This document shows, piece by piece, positions 1 through 5,753 of a stretch of DNA of 5,753 bases (the first letter of the stretch is position 1; each line of letters opens with the position of its first letter). The stretch lies in the NCBI GenBank assembly GCA_017446645.1, contig JAFSQO010000213.1, forward strand, positions 1-5,753, written 5' to 3'. Source of the stretch: Synergistaceae bacterium. Its GTDB lineage: Bacteria > Synergistota > Synergistia > Synergistales > Aminobacteriaceae. Made by a program: the position numbers and the translations under genes. Under the pieces are notes generated by a model. The model did no database searches and was not told where the DNA came from. It saw nothing but the letters and a program-made list of their open reading frames with translations.

Positions 1-2
1 AT

Positions 3-152
3 GCTGCGTTGAATAAGGTCTGCGAGAAATTCAGGAAGAGATTCGCAATCATGGAGGAATTTGCACAACGTGAAAACAAGAGTATGAGCGATTACACACT
101 GGAGGAGCTTGACTCGTTTTGGGACAAAGCTAAAGAAATCTTGAAGAAATAA
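3..152 (+). CDS. mazG: MazG-family nucleoside triphosphate pyrophosphohydrolase, C-terminal end only (5' truncated by window)
   Basis: An open frame enters from the left edge and ends at TAA 150-152, giving the last 49 residues, starting AALNKVCEKFRKRF and ending WDKAKEILKK. The run NKVCEKFRKRF, followed by an acidic helix (IMEEFA) and then YTLEELDSFWDKAKE, matches the extreme C-terminus of MazG proteins, where an N-K-F-x-R-R-F helix is followed by a Leu-Glu-x-x-x-x-x-Trp helix. Known for the family: MazG hydrolyses nucleoside triphosphates to monophosphate and pyrophosphate, cleaning the nucleotide pool and, in E. coli, affecting ppGpp levels. The EExxE catalytic motifs lie upstream and cannot be checked here. 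The identification rests on the tail alone, but the tail is distinctive. The first full codon in view is at base 3; the true start is outside the window. Confidence 0.8.
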   Translation, partial: AALNKVCEKFRKRFAIMEEFAQRENKSMSDYTLEELDSFWDKAKEILKK

Positions 153-154
153 AG

Positions 155-160
155 TATAAT
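155..160 (+). promoter_or_regulatory. Possible -10 box (TATAAT) upstream of the carboxyltransferase gene
   Basis: A perfect sigma-70 consensus TATAAT lies three bases after the mazG stop, in an AT-rich 60-base gap. About 17 bases upstream, where a -35 box should be, the sequence is AAAGAA, a poor match, and there is no TGn extension. TTGAAG at 141-146 is too close to serve. In AT-rich sequence such a hexamer can occur by chance, so this is a weak candidate for a promoter that would separate the downstream genes from mazG. Confidence 0.3.
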
Positions 161-195
161 AGAGAAAATTCACAGATAAAATATAAACACAAAAC

Positions 196-201
196 AGGAG
201 G
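196..201 (+). promoter_or_regulatory. Strong ribosome binding site (AGGAGG) for the carboxyltransferase
   Basis: The full AGGAGG consensus is followed by an 11-base, A/T-only spacer and the ATG at 213. It is the best Shine-Dalgarno match in the window and fixes the start. It suggests this metabolic gene is translated more strongly than its neighbours, several of which have weaker sites. Confidence 0.75.
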
Positions 202-212
202 AAAATTTTTTT

Positions 213-1610
213 ATGGCAGGAGAAAAGAAAGTCAGAATCACCGAGACCGCTTTACGTGATGCCCATCAGTCATTAATCGCAACCAGAATGCGAACTGATG
301 ACATGCTTCCCGTGCTCGAATACATGGACAACGCAGGCTACTGGGCGTTAGAGATGTGGGGAGGAGCAACGTTTGACTCTGCAATGCGCTTCCTTGATGA
401 AGACCCTTGGGAGAGGCTGAGATTAATCCGGGCAAGAGTCAAGAATGCCAAGCTCCAGATGTTATTACGAGGCCAGAACTTAGTCGGCTATCGTCATTAC
501 GCTGATGATGTTGTCCGCGAGTTCGTCAAGAAAGCTGTAGGCAACGGCATTGACATAGTACGCTGCTTTGATGCATTGAACGACCTTAGAAACGTAGAAG
601 TTGCTGCTGACCAGGTCAAGAAGGAAGGCGCGCACTTACAGCTTTGCATGAGTTACACGCTTTCACCGGTTCATACCCTTGATACTTTCGCTAACATGGC
701 AAAACAAATGCAGGACATGGGAGCGGACTCAATAGCTATAAAAGACATGGCAGGATTAATCGGCCCAATGGACTGCGCTAAACTCGTCAAGGCAATCAAG
801 GAGAAGGTCGACATTCCCGTAGAACTTCACAGCCACTACACAACAGGACTTGCAAGTATGGCATACTTGGCAGGCATCGAAGCCGGGGCAGAGATCGTTG
901 ACACAGCAATTTCACCGTTTGCACTTGGAACCAGCCAGCCCCCGACAGAGTCACTTGTTGCAGCCCTTGCAGGTTCAGAATTTGACACAGGAATCAAGAT
1001 AGACGACTTATTGCCTATAACTATGCACTTCAAGAAATTGCGCGAGAAGTACAAGGACTTGCTGCCCGAAATCGCAGGAGTTGACATTAACATTCTCCGT
1101 TACCAGATTCCCGGAGGCATGTACTCCAACATGGTCAATCAGTTACGCGAGATGAATGCACTCGACAAACTTGATGACGTTTTGAATGAAGTCCCTGTTG
1201 TGCGCAAGGCAATGGGTTATCCTCCGTTAGTTACGCCAAGTTCACAAATGGTCGGAACTCAGGCAACGGTGAACGTGTTAAGAGGCCGCTGGAAGAGCTT
1301 CCCGAAAGAAATCCGCCAGTACTTCCTGGGCTATTACGGACAGCCCCCTGCACCAGTAGACCCAGAGGTTCAGAAGATGGCAATAGGCAACGAAGAGCCA
1401 ATCACCTGCAGACCCGGCGAAAAGATAGCACCCGAAATGGAACAGGCCCGCAAGGATTGTCAGCCCTGGTCGTTACAGCCAGAAGACGCTTTAACGTGGA
1501 TTATGTTCCCCCAGGTTGCGAAGGACTTTCTGCCGAAGAAATACGCAAAGGCAAACAAACGTGACGTAGGTCTTCAGGCACAGTCAGCTCCAGAGGCTTA
1601 TCCGGCATAA
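213..1610 (+). CDS. oadA: Biotin-dependent carboxyltransferase subunit (OadA / pyruvate carboxylase subunit B / transcarboxylase 5S type), no biotin domain
   Basis: 465 residues. The N-terminal part (about 1-290) is the HMGL-like TIM barrel of carboxyltransferases and the rest the conserved carboxylase domain. Visible motifs are ETALRDAHQSL (11-21, metal-ligand Asp16), EMWGGATFD (47-55), AIKDMAG (175-181, the lysine carbamylated in this family at 177), ELHSH (204-208, metal-binding His206 and His208) and PGGMYSNMVNQL (300-311). Known role: transfer of a carboxyl group between biotin and pyruvate/oxaloacetate at a divalent metal site. Full OadA or PycB proteins run to roughly 600 residues with a C-terminal biotinyl domain containing an (A/V)MKM motif. 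This one stops after a short Ala/Pro/Gln tail (QAQSAPEAYPA) with no such motif, so it must use a separate biotin carrier, as the transcarboxylase 5S subunit does. No decarboxylase beta subunit, biotin carboxylase or carrier gene is visible here, so the enzyme could be a pyruvate carboxylase, oxaloacetate decarboxylase or transcarboxylase component. The family is certain; the symbol is a family-level label. ATG with AGGAGG supports the start. Confidence 0.9.
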   Translation: MAGEKKVRITETALRDAHQSLIATRMRTDDMLPVLEYMDNAGYWALEMWGGATFDSAMRFLDEDPWERLRLIRARVKNAKLQMLLRGQNLVGYRHYADDVVREFVKKAVGNGIDIVRCFDALNDLRNVEVAADQVKKEGAHLQLCMSYTLSPVHTLDTFANMAKQMQDMGADSIAIKDMAGLIGPMDCAKLVKAIKEKVDIPVELHSHYTTGLASMAYLAGIEAGAEIVDTAISPFALGTSQPPTESLVAALAGSEFDTGIKIDDLLPITMHFKKLREKYKDLLPEIAGVDINILRYQIPGGMYSNMVNQLREMNALDKLDDVLNEVPVVRKAMGYPPLVTPSSQMVGTQATVNVLRGRWKSFPKEIRQYFLGYYGQPPAPVDPEVQKMAIGNEEPITCRPGEKIAPEMEQARKDCQPWSLQPEDALTWIMFPQVAKDFLPKKYAKANKRDVGLQAQSAPEAYPA

Positions 1611-1632
1611 GATAAGAAAAGAATTAGGCAAT

Positions 1633-2595
1633 ATGGAAATACCGTTATCAGGTGACGGGTTTGTTCAGGCCAGATTACTCGGTCCTAACGACGAGAATTT
1701 TAAGGCAATTGAAGCCCGTTACCCTGTTACCCTTTCGATTAATAATGGAGTCGTAAAAGTCAGCGGACCCGATTCCGAACCTGTCAGGCTCGCAGCTCAT
1801 CTCATCCGCGAATTAATTTCTGTCGCAGAAAAAGGACACGAGATTAGAGAAGCCGATGTCAGGGCAGCAATGGACTCTCTTGCAGAAGGCCGGGAACTTC
1901 GACTCAACGAGCTTTACTCCGAAATAATCTGCACTACAGCAAGGGGAAAGCCAATCCGGGCAAAGACTCCGGGACAGCGTGCATACATCAAGGCAATTCG
2001 GGACAACTTTATCTTGTTCGCAACAGGGCCTGCCGGTACGGGAAAGACTTATTTAGCCGTGTGTGAGGCCGTCTCTATGCTAAAGGCCGGCAAAGTTAAT
2101 CGTGTCGTCTTAGTTCGTCCTGCAGTTGAAGCTGGTGAGAGTCTGGGCTATCTTCCGGGAGACCTGCGCGAAAAAGTCGAGCCTTATGTGAGACCGTTAT
2201 ATGATGCGTTCTATGATTTATTATCGCCTGAAAAATTCTTGCGTTATGCAGACAAGGGCGTTATTGAGATCGTCCCGTTAGCATACATGAGGGGCAGAAC
2301 ATTAAACGAAAGCTTTATAATTCTCGATGAGGCTCAGAATACTACGCCGCGTCAAATGAAGATGTTCCTGACTCGATTAGGCTTTGGCTCAAAAGCTGTA
2401 GTTACAGGAGACATAACTCAAATCGATTTGCCCGGAAATTCTGTATCAGGCTTAAGGAGTGTCCGCGATATTCTTGCAGGCATTAAGGGTATTGGCTTCA
2501 TGGATTTGACAGACGCAGATGTCGTAAGGCACGAGATAGTCCAGAAAATAGTGCAGGCTTATTCACGCTACGAACAGGAAAATAAATTATCATGA
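1633..2595 (+). CDS. phoH: PhoH-family ATPase (YbeZ type)
   Basis: 320 residues, the usual length for chromosomal PhoH/YbeZ proteins. An N-terminal KH-like region (about 10-65, beginning LLGPNDENFKAIE) is followed by the PhoH P-loop ATPase domain (about 105-312). Walker A is GPAGTGKT (132-139), preceded by KTPGQRAYIKAI. RPAVEAGESLGYLPGDL (162-178) is a PhoH hallmark, Walker B is FIILDEAQN (228-236), and VVTGDITQIDLP (256-267) follows in sensor position. Known for the family: a cytoplasmic ATPase related to superfamily I helicases, functionally linked to YbeY in RNA and ribosome metabolism; its exact substrate is unsettled. ybeY lies one gene downstream, which supports that link. The start ATG follows the carboxyltransferase stop by 22 bases and has only weak ribosome-binding signals (purine-rich 1614-1622, or TTAGG 1624-1628 placed rather close), so translation may depend partly on the gene upstream. 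The residue before KTPGQ is Ala where Pro is common, probably neutral. Confidence 0.96.
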   Translation: MEIPLSGDGFVQARLLGPNDENFKAIEARYPVTLSINNGVVKVSGPDSEPVRLAAHLIRELISVAEKGHEIREADVRAAMDSLAEGRELRLNELYSEIICTTARGKPIRAKTPGQRAYIKAIRDNFILFATGPAGTGKTYLAVCEAVSMLKAGKVNRVVLVRPAVEAGESLGYLPGDLREKVEPYVRPLYDAFYDLLSPEKFLRYADKGVIEIVPLAYMRGRTLNESFIILDEAQNTTPRQMKMFLTRLGFGSKAVVTGDITQIDLPGNSVSGLRSVRDILAGIKGIGFMDLTDADVVRHEIVQKIVQAYSRYEQENKLS

Positions 2596-4733
2596 GTCAT
2601 AAAACAAAGCCCCGAATATTACTCAAATCAGAGCAGAATTTTTTTCAGAGAACGGACTTCACTTTTATATACAAGTATATCGGTCCTGTAATAATTTTGC
2701 TGGTTGCAGGAGTCTTGATAGTCCTCGCTCAATGGTCAGTATTAACGCGTAGAGGCGACAGCTTTACCGTAGGCAAGCCCGCACCCGAAACTTACAGGGT
2801 TATCTCGCACATGAGATATGATGACCAGGACTCTGCGAAAGAATTGCGCTCAATGATAAGCGACAGCATAGCCGGTGTAACAGTTCGTGACGTGTCGGCC
2901 AAGTCAAGGCTTCAGAGGAGGCTCGAAGCATTTCGTGACATTAAGGACTCAGCCAGCGCAAAAAGTTCTTCATATCTATCGTATTTGCCGGAGGCGTTCC
3001 TGAAAGCTGTATATAACCTCAATCCTGAAGACCGCGCAAGTATCATTAATCTGGCCTATCAGGTCGGCAGCTCATATATCGACAGACTGGAGTCCGAAAA
3101 AATCTACAGGGGCAACAATCCCTTGATAACTTCGATCTTATGGGAAGAGATAAACAAAACCGTGAAATCTTCGAGTGATGCTAATTTCGTCTATCAGATA
3201 TTGGCAGGTTTAGGCAATCTGAATTTCAGGCTCGACGAGGATTTAACGAAAGCAGTAAAACAGTCAGCAGTTGACCAGGTCCCAGTCTTGGACAGGAGGC
3301 TCGAACCCGGCGACGTAATAATCAATCGCGGTGAAATCGTAACGGAACAGACTGCAATGCTTCTCAGACTTCAGGGTTATACAGAAGATGTCTTCCCGTT
3401 CCGTCAGTTATGCGTTGTGATTATATGCGTCCTTGCTCTGCCCTTATGGCTTGACATTCTCAAACGTGGAGCAGGCGAGCATAAACCGACATGGTGGTGC
3501 GCAGTCTTCATCGTAATAACTGCGTGGATTTGTGAGTTAGTCGCTGCAATGATCGGGGTAAACGGTGCAGGGACTCTTACGGCAATAACGGCTGCATTCT
3601 TGTGCGTGTCTGACTACATGGCATTCTCCCTTGCTGTAATTGCTGCGTTGTCAGGTGTGTTCGTAATCGCAGGGCTTACTGTCTCGAATTTGATTTTGCT
3701 GGCTTTGATGGCAATATTCACTGCTACTATAGGCTTTTATTTACTGCGTAATCTGGAGTCAAGGCGGCAGGCTTACAGGCGTGTTTTTCTGACGGCTTCA
3801 ATTATGCTGCTGGTGCGAATGATTATGCGCTGCATTCAAGGGCCTCCCCTGACCCAGGACAATTTCAGGCTCTTTATCCCTTTAGGAGAATTCTGGCAGG
3901 AGACTTTTTCGTTCTTTATTTTCGAGGTCTTCAACACCCACTTAATAATCGTAATGCTGCCGTTCCTTGAGGAGTTTTTAGGGACGCTCTCGATTTTGAC
4001 GCTTAGAGAAGTAAGTTATCCGTCAAGTCCTTTATTGCGTGACTTACAGAGAAATGCTCCGGGTACCTACCAGCATTGCCTGACCATAGCAACACTAATC
4101 GAAGCAGTAGGCATAGAGTTAGGCATGGACGTTAATTTGCTGCGGGCAGGTGCTTACTATCACGATATAGGGAAATTGAGAAAGCCCCATTTCTTTGTCG
4201 AGAATCAAGGCGGCGGAGTCAACACTCATGACGAGATGTCGCCGACGTTAAGCTCGATGACTATAATCTCACATGTCCGTGGTGGCCTCGAACTTGCATG
4301 GGAAGCCAGACTCCCGAAAAGAATACGCGACTTCATTGCAGAACATCACGGCACAACATGCACACGATATTTTTATAACAAGGCAATCGCTATGAACGAG
4401 AAAGTCGAATGGGAAGCCTTTTGCTATCCAGGACCTAAGCCTCAGTCACGAGAGACGGCTTTGTTGATGATAACTGACTCAGTCGAAGCAGCTGTAAGAG
4501 CCGCAAATATCCGCGAACTTGAAGCAGATGACTCTAACAGGGAGAAGGGCAAGTCGGCCAAGACCATAAGAAATATAGTGAATCAGGTTGTACAGAGCAA
4601 GATGAACGAAGGCCAGCTCGATGAAGTAAATTTCACGATGAAGGACTTGACACTCGTAAAGGAGACGCTCATAAACGTTTTAATTTCTATGTATCATACC
4701 CGAAAAGTTAAGAAGATAGAGCGTAAGAAATAA
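2592..4733 (+). CDS. pgpH: Membrane HD-domain cyclic di-AMP phosphodiesterase (PgpH/YqfF type, 7TMR-HDED)
   Basis: 713 residues, close to B. subtilis YqfF. In order: a short cytoplasmic N-terminus; one membrane segment (about 28-50); an extracytoplasmic 7TMR-HDED domain (about 52-265, ending in LEPGDVIINRGEIVTEQ); seven hydrophobic segments (about 268-460); and a cytoplasmic HD domain (about 480-700). HD-domain signatures are NAPGTYQHCLTIA (488-500, His495), AYYHDIGKL (521-529, the HD pair His524/Asp525), PHFFVENQ (532-539), IISHVRGGLELA (558-569, His561), EHHGTT (584-589), YPGPKPQSRETA (612-623) and ITDSVEAAVRA (627-637, Asp629). All expected metal-ligand positions are present, so it should be active. 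Known for the family: hydrolysis of c-di-AMP to pApA, with the 7TM region thought to sense an external or membrane cue. The start overlaps the phoH stop as ATGA, with AGGAA (2576-2580) 11 bases upstream, implying translational coupling. Phosphodiesterase activity is inferred from homology. Confidence 0.95.
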   Translation: MSHKTKPRILLKSEQNFFQRTDFTFIYKYIGPVIILLVAGVLIVLAQWSVLTRRGDSFTVGKPAPETYRVISHMRYDDQDSAKELRSMISDSIAGVTVRDVSAKSRLQRRLEAFRDIKDSASAKSSSYLSYLPEAFLKAVYNLNPEDRASIINLAYQVGSSYIDRLESEKIYRGNNPLITSILWEEINKTVKSSSDANFVYQILAGLGNLNFRLDEDLTKAVKQSAVDQVPVLDRRLEPGDVIINRGEIVTEQTAMLLRLQGYTEDVFPFRQLCVVIICVLALPLWLDILKRGAGEHKPTWWCAVFIVITAWICELVAAMIGVNGAGTLTAITAAFLCVSDYMAFSLAVIAALSGVFVIAGLTVSNLILLALMAIFTATIGFYLLRNLESRRQAYRRVFLTASIMLLVRMIMRCIQGPPLTQDNFRLFIPLGEFWQETFSFFIFEVFNTHLIIVMLPFLEEFLGTLSILTLREVSYPSSPLLRDLQRNAPGTYQHCLTIATLIEAVGIELGMDVNLLRAGAYYHDIGKLRKPHFFVENQGGGVNTHDEMSPTLSSMTIISHVRGGLELAWEARLPKRIRDFIAEHHGTTCTRYFYNKAIAMNEKVEWEAFCYPGPKPQSRETALLMITDSVEAAVRAANIRELEADDSNREKGKSAKTIRNIVNQVVQSKMNEGQLDEVNFTMKDLTLVKETLINVLISMYHTRKVKKIERKK

Positions 4734-4746
4734 TTTTATTTTTATG

Positions 4747-4754
4747 AAAGAGGT
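4747..4754 (+). promoter_or_regulatory. Ribosome binding site deciding the ybeY start
   Basis: AAAGAGGT is the only good Shine-Dalgarno match in the pgpH-ybeY gap. It directly abuts the TTG at 4755, which is too close for initiation, but lies 9 bases before the in-frame TTG at 4764, a standard distance. This favours the shorter ybeY reading. Confidence 0.6.
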
Positions 4755-4763
4755 TTGCATATT

Positions 4764-5276
4764 TTGAAGTTATCTTTGCGCATTAATTTTGCCCATGACG
4801 AACAACAAGACGACACGGGCAGTAATAATAATGACGGCGATAATTTTAGACGCTATGATTTTGATGCACTCTCAGGAATACTTGAAGAAGAGCTGTTAAA
4901 GATTTACCCGGACTCAAAGAATTACGAGTTCGCAGAGATTTCTATAACCTTCACTGACCCTGAAGGCATAAGGGAACTTAACAAGAATTACAGGCAGGTT
5001 GACGAGCCTACTGATGTCTTGTCATTCCCCTTGCTTGAAGACAACGACCCTGTAGGACTCCCTGAGCTTCCTGTTCTTGCACTGGGTGACATAGTGATTT
5101 GTCCTGAAGAAGTGAAAAGGCTTCATACTGACCTGAACGAGCCTGAGTCTTTATGCCTGATGATAGCTCACTCATTTTTGCACTTACTGGGTTATGACCA
5201 TGACTCAGACGAGAAAGAGAAAATCATGTGGCAGCGTCAGGACGAGATAAAAGCCAGATTGCTGGAGGTTATTTGA
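4764..5276 (+). CDS. ybeY: YbeY endoribonuclease / rRNA maturation metalloprotein (TTG start)
   Basis: 170 residues from the TTG at 4764; an in-frame TTG at 4755 would add three residues but has no properly spaced ribosome binding site. The zinc signature H-x3-H-x5-H is intact as HSFLHLLGYDH (His136, His140, His146), and the preceding conserved block is ELNKNYRQVDEPTDVLSFP (about 71-89), followed by LGDIVICPEEV (107-117). The second residue of the zinc motif is Ser, where Gly is more usual; this should be tolerated. Known for the family: a single-strand-specific metal-dependent endoribonuclease needed for 16S rRNA 3'-end maturation and ribosome quality control, cytoplasmic and working with PhoH/YbeZ and Era. 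Residues about 11-27 form an Asp/Asn/Gln-rich stretch (AHDEQQDDTGSNNNDGDN) that looks like a disordered insertion between the first strand and first helix. The gene lies 30 bases after pgpH and 3 bases before the next gene, so it is probably cotranscribed. Confidence 0.93.
   Translation: MKLSLRINFAHDEQQDDTGSNNNDGDNFRRYDFDALSGILEEELLKIYPDSKNYEFAEISITFTDPEGIRELNKNYRQVDEPTDVLSFPLLEDNDPVGLPELPVLALGDIVICPEEVKRLHTDLNEPESLCLMIAHSFLHLLGYDHDSDEKEKIMWQRQDEIKARLLEVI
5264..5269 (+). promoter_or_regulatory. Ribosome binding site for the DUF21 gene, inside the end of ybeY
   Basis: GGAGGT lies within the last codons of ybeY and is separated by 10 bases from the ATG at 5280. It supports that start and suggests coupled translation across the 3-base gap. 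Confidence 0.65.
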
Positions 5277-5279
5277 TCC

Positions 5280-5753
5280 ATGACAGGAATAATTTCAGGC
5301 TTCGTGATTTTGTTTGCTCTCTCTGCATTTTTCAGCGGTGCGGAGACTTCGATAACCGCAACCGGCAAAGGCAAGTTAATAACCCTTCAGGAACAGGGCA
5401 AGTATAAATTTCTAAACGCAACTTTTCAGTGGCTGATTGATGACCCTCAAGAAGCCCTGACAGTGTGCCTTATAGCAAATAATGTCGTGAATATTTCTCT
5501 CAGTGCCCTAGCCTCAAGTGTAGCTCTGCAAATTTTCGGAGCTGCTGCTCTTGTCGTTGTCGTGCCTGTGATGACTGTCTTAATCGTGATTTTAGGCGAG
5601 ATTTTGCCGAAGTCTGCGGCTATGATTTACTCGGAACACGTTATGATTTTCTCTGCTCCTATATTGCGAGTCATTGCGTTTTTAATCACCCCGATTGCAT
5701 GGGCTATGAAGAAGTGCGTGACAGCAATAGGCTTTGTCCTGCACCTTGAGTTA
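5280..5753 (+). CDS. DUF21/CNNM-domain membrane protein, HlyC/CorC (hemolysin-like) family, N-terminal part (3' truncated by window)
   Basis: The open frame runs from ATG 5280 to the window edge, giving 158 residues beginning MTGIISGFVILFALSAFFSG. It carries the DUF21 (CNNM transmembrane) signatures: FFSGAETSITA (17-27), DDPQEALTVCLIANNVVNI (54-72) and LGEILPKSAAM (105-115). Hydrophobic segments lie at about 3-21, 58-80, 86-108 and 121-145, as expected for the family. Full-length members continue with two CBS domains and a C-terminal CorC/HlyC domain, which would lie beyond the window. Known for the family: implicated in magnesium/cobalt transport or efflux; the hemolysin label is historical. 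In E. coli the gene after ybeY is ybeX (CorC), which lacks the DUF21 membrane domain, so this is a related but membrane-anchored version in the same position. Start supported by GGAGGT at 5264-5269 and 3-base spacing from ybeY. Confidence 0.9.
   Translation, partial: MTGIISGFVILFALSAFFSGAETSITATGKGKLITLQEQGKYKFLNATFQWLIDDPQEALTVCLIANNVVNISLSALASSVALQIFGAAALVVVVPVMTVLIVILGEILPKSAAMIYSEHVMIFSAPILRVIAFLITPIAWAMKKCVTAIGFVLHLEL

Noticed and set aside
238..435. Open frame of 65 codons on the - strand
   Set aside because: It lies wholly inside the carboxyltransferase, opposite its conserved N-terminal motifs, and the product has no recognisable domain; it is a shadow of the real gene.
836..1093. 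Open frame of 85 codons on the - strand
   Set aside because: It is antisense to the conserved carboxyltransferase barrel and resembles no known protein; explained by codon bias of the + strand gene.
4734..4744. T-rich tract after pgpH, considered as a terminator
   Set aside because: No GC-rich inverted repeat precedes it, so it does not form an intrinsic terminator; it is more likely AT-rich spacer before the ybeY ribosome binding site.
4744..4767. Seven-codon ORF (MKEVCIF) whose TGA overlaps the TTG start of ybeY
   Set aside because: It could be a coupling leader peptide, but it has no ribosome binding site of its own and is too short to separate from chance; its bases are better explained as the ybeY ribosome binding site and spacer.
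1572..5395. Frequent TTCAGG / TCAGGC words, considered as a DNA uptake or other dispersed motif
   Set aside because: They fall inside coding sequence in varying frames and follow from heavy use of CAG and AGG codons and of Ser-Gly or Phe-Arg pairs; no extended consensus or regular spacing is visible.

Overview
The window is a compact stretch of bacterial chromosome with every gene on the + strand: the 3' end of a mazG-type gene, a biotin-dependent carboxyltransferase subunit, phoH (ybeZ-type), a membrane HD-domain phosphodiesterase of the PgpH/YqfF type, ybeY, and the 5' part of a DUF21/CNNM (HlyC/CorC-like) membrane protein cut by the window edge. There are no RNA genes, insertion sequences, CRISPR arrays or phage genes, and no gap between genes is longer than about 60 bases. 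Base composition looks moderate and even throughout (judged by eye, not computed), so nothing suggests recent transfer.

Organism: phoH-pgpH-ybeY in this order is the Firmicutes-type arrangement (B. subtilis phoH-yqfF-yqfG). A CorC-like gene directly after ybeY recalls the proteobacterial ybeZ-ybeY-ybeX cluster. The mixture, with a stand-alone carboxyltransferase just upstream, suggests an anaerobe outside both well-studied groups. My best guess is Synergistota, possibly gut-associated, but this comes from gene order and general sequence feel and is only moderately supported.

Layout: bases 3-152 encode the MazG C-terminus. A 60-base AT-rich gap (153-212) carries a TATAAT and a strong AGGAGG ribosome binding site. 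The carboxyltransferase follows (213-1610), then a 22-base gap and phoH (1633-2595). The phoH stop overlaps the pgpH start as ATGA (2592-2595). After pgpH (to 4733) a 30-base gap leads to ybeY, for which I choose the TTG at 4764 over the TTG at 4755. Three bases after ybeY the DUF21 gene starts at 5280. The spacings from the carboxyltransferase onward fit one transcription unit.

How the genes fit together: PhoH and YbeY are a conserved pair tied to RNA and ribosome metabolism. PgpH-type proteins degrade cyclic di-AMP, a messenger controlling potassium and osmotic balance. DUF21/CNNM proteins are linked to divalent cation transport. The carboxyltransferase belongs to carboxylic-acid metabolism and has no obvious functional link to the others. 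I see no previously undescribed system here; the points worth a second look are the hybrid gene order, the carboxyltransferase lacking a biotin domain, and the ybeY start and N-terminus.
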